64,000 nt of DNA from Sphingobacterium arenae (GTDB lineage Bacteria > Bacteroidota > Bacteroidia > Sphingobacteriales > Sphingobacteriaceae): positions 1,590,983-1,654,982 of the forward strand of contig NZ_JACNYK010000001.1 in assembly GCF_014692505.1 (NCBI RefSeq), read 5' to 3'. The notes beneath the pieces are model-generated. The model saw only the letters and a list, made by a program, of their open reading frames with translations, was not told the origin of the DNA and did not search any database. Positions 63,753-64,000 of this stretch are shown in pieces; position 1 is the stretch's first letter; each line of letters opens with the position of its first letter. The translations under genes and the position numbers were made by a program.

Positions 63753-64000
63753 GCCCGACTTGTTGTCGAGCTTTTTGTCGGGGTGGCAGGATTGCTTTAG
63801 CCACGCAATCCCCAAGCTCCACCCTAAAGCTCCTTCGGATCGAACCAACGGTTCTCATCCTGCCCCAGAACAAAAAAAGCCCGACTTGTTGTCGAGCTTT
63901 TTGTCGGGGTGGCAGGATTGCTTTAGCCACGCAATCCCCAAGCTCCACCCTAAAGCTCCTTCGGATCGAACCAACGGTTCTCATCCTGCCCCAGAACAAA
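63753..64000. repeat. 126-bp tandem repeat with terminator and tRNA-3'-end-like segment
   Basis: Two copies of a 126-bp unit are seen, 63753-63878 and 63879-64000 (the second is cut by the window end), apparently identical. Read on the - strand, each unit contains an ~80-base segment closed by an 8-bp stem (GGCAGGAT/ATCCTGCC). It ends in ATCCTGCCACCCCGAC (63792-63777 and 63918-63903), then GCTCGAC-AACAA-GTCGGGC and a T-run, an intrinsic terminator. The ATCCTGCCACCCCGA piece is like the 3' end of a bacterial tRNA-Pro as I recall it. An open frame through the array exists only because 126 is a multiple of 3. Confidence 0.8.

Noticed and set aside
63664..63999. - strand open frame of 111 residues with a 42-residue repeat
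   Set aside because: Arises because the 126-bp repeat is a multiple of three; it runs through terminator hairpins and a tRNA-like segment, so coding is unlikely.
63753..64000. CRISPR array
   Set aside because: Units are tandem and near-identical over 126 bp with no distinct spacers and no cas genes.

Overview
The window looks like chromosomal DNA from a member of the Bacteroidota, most likely family Sphingobacteriaceae. The signs are a SusC/SusD polysaccharide-utilisation locus, many lipoproteins with Leu/Ala/Ser-rich lipoboxes ending in Cys, several TonB-dependent receptors, few Shine-Dalgarno sites, and TAnnTTTG-type -7 promoter boxes. The placement to family is inferred from protein style and not from a marker gene.

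Layout. (1) 412-25203: a polysaccharide-utilisation locus. Nine exported carbohydrate-active enzymes run on the + strand (GH2, GH115, a CE1-like esterase, GH95, GH43, GH43-CBM6, an SGNH acetylesterase, a third GH43, GH3). They are followed by susC-susD and closed by a convergent LacI-family regulator. The enzyme set fits stripping of decorated glucuronoarabinoxylan, but no endo-xylanase is present. A LacI-type palindrome lies just upstream of susC. (2) 25351-26666: a small basic lipoprotein and a DUF1080 lipoprotein. (3) 26843-36641: an iron-siderophore uptake region. A divergent promoter region carries two tandem 17-bp dyads. On one side are a TonB receptor and a DUF4374 surface lipoprotein (XusA/XusB-like). 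On the other are a cytoplasmic Fes-like esterase, a YncE-like propeller, and a complete FecCD-type ABC importer with a CeuE/FatB-like binding protein. (4) 36651-42439: the histidine-degradation operon hutH-hutI-hutU-hutG. (5) 42625-45865: a Yellow/royal-jelly-like propeller, a small Smr protein, an M28 peptidase and a group III truncated haemoglobin. (6) 45988-48486: a compact three-gene unit of a CysK/CBS-like PLP enzyme, a permuted-papain-like protein of unknown function, and an aspartate-1-decarboxylase (PanD). (7) 48572-54051: a predicted copper-acquisition operon with a Cys-rich small protein, a YtkA/FixH-like lipoprotein, an OprC/NosA-type copper receptor with CxxxM and HxM motifs, an MbnP-like lipoprotein and an MbnH-like dihaem protein. 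(8) 54187-60945: a tripartite RND efflux operon, with two related ~130-residue membrane proteins encoded divergently at its head. (9) 61123-63651: a TlpA-like thioredoxin lipoprotein, an AlkD-like DNA glycosylase and a Pr6Pr membrane protein. (10) 63753-64000: a 126-bp tandem repeat running off the window end. It carries a tRNA-3'-end-like segment and an intrinsic terminator in each unit.

The parts most worth following are the CysK-like/papain-like/PanD triad, whose joint function I do not recognise; the MbnP/MbnH plus OprC-like copper locus; the divergent pair of related small membrane proteins at the RND operon; and the terminal repeat array. All family calls come from reading the translations without database searches. 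Start codons were often moved downstream to the Met that gives a clean signal peptide.
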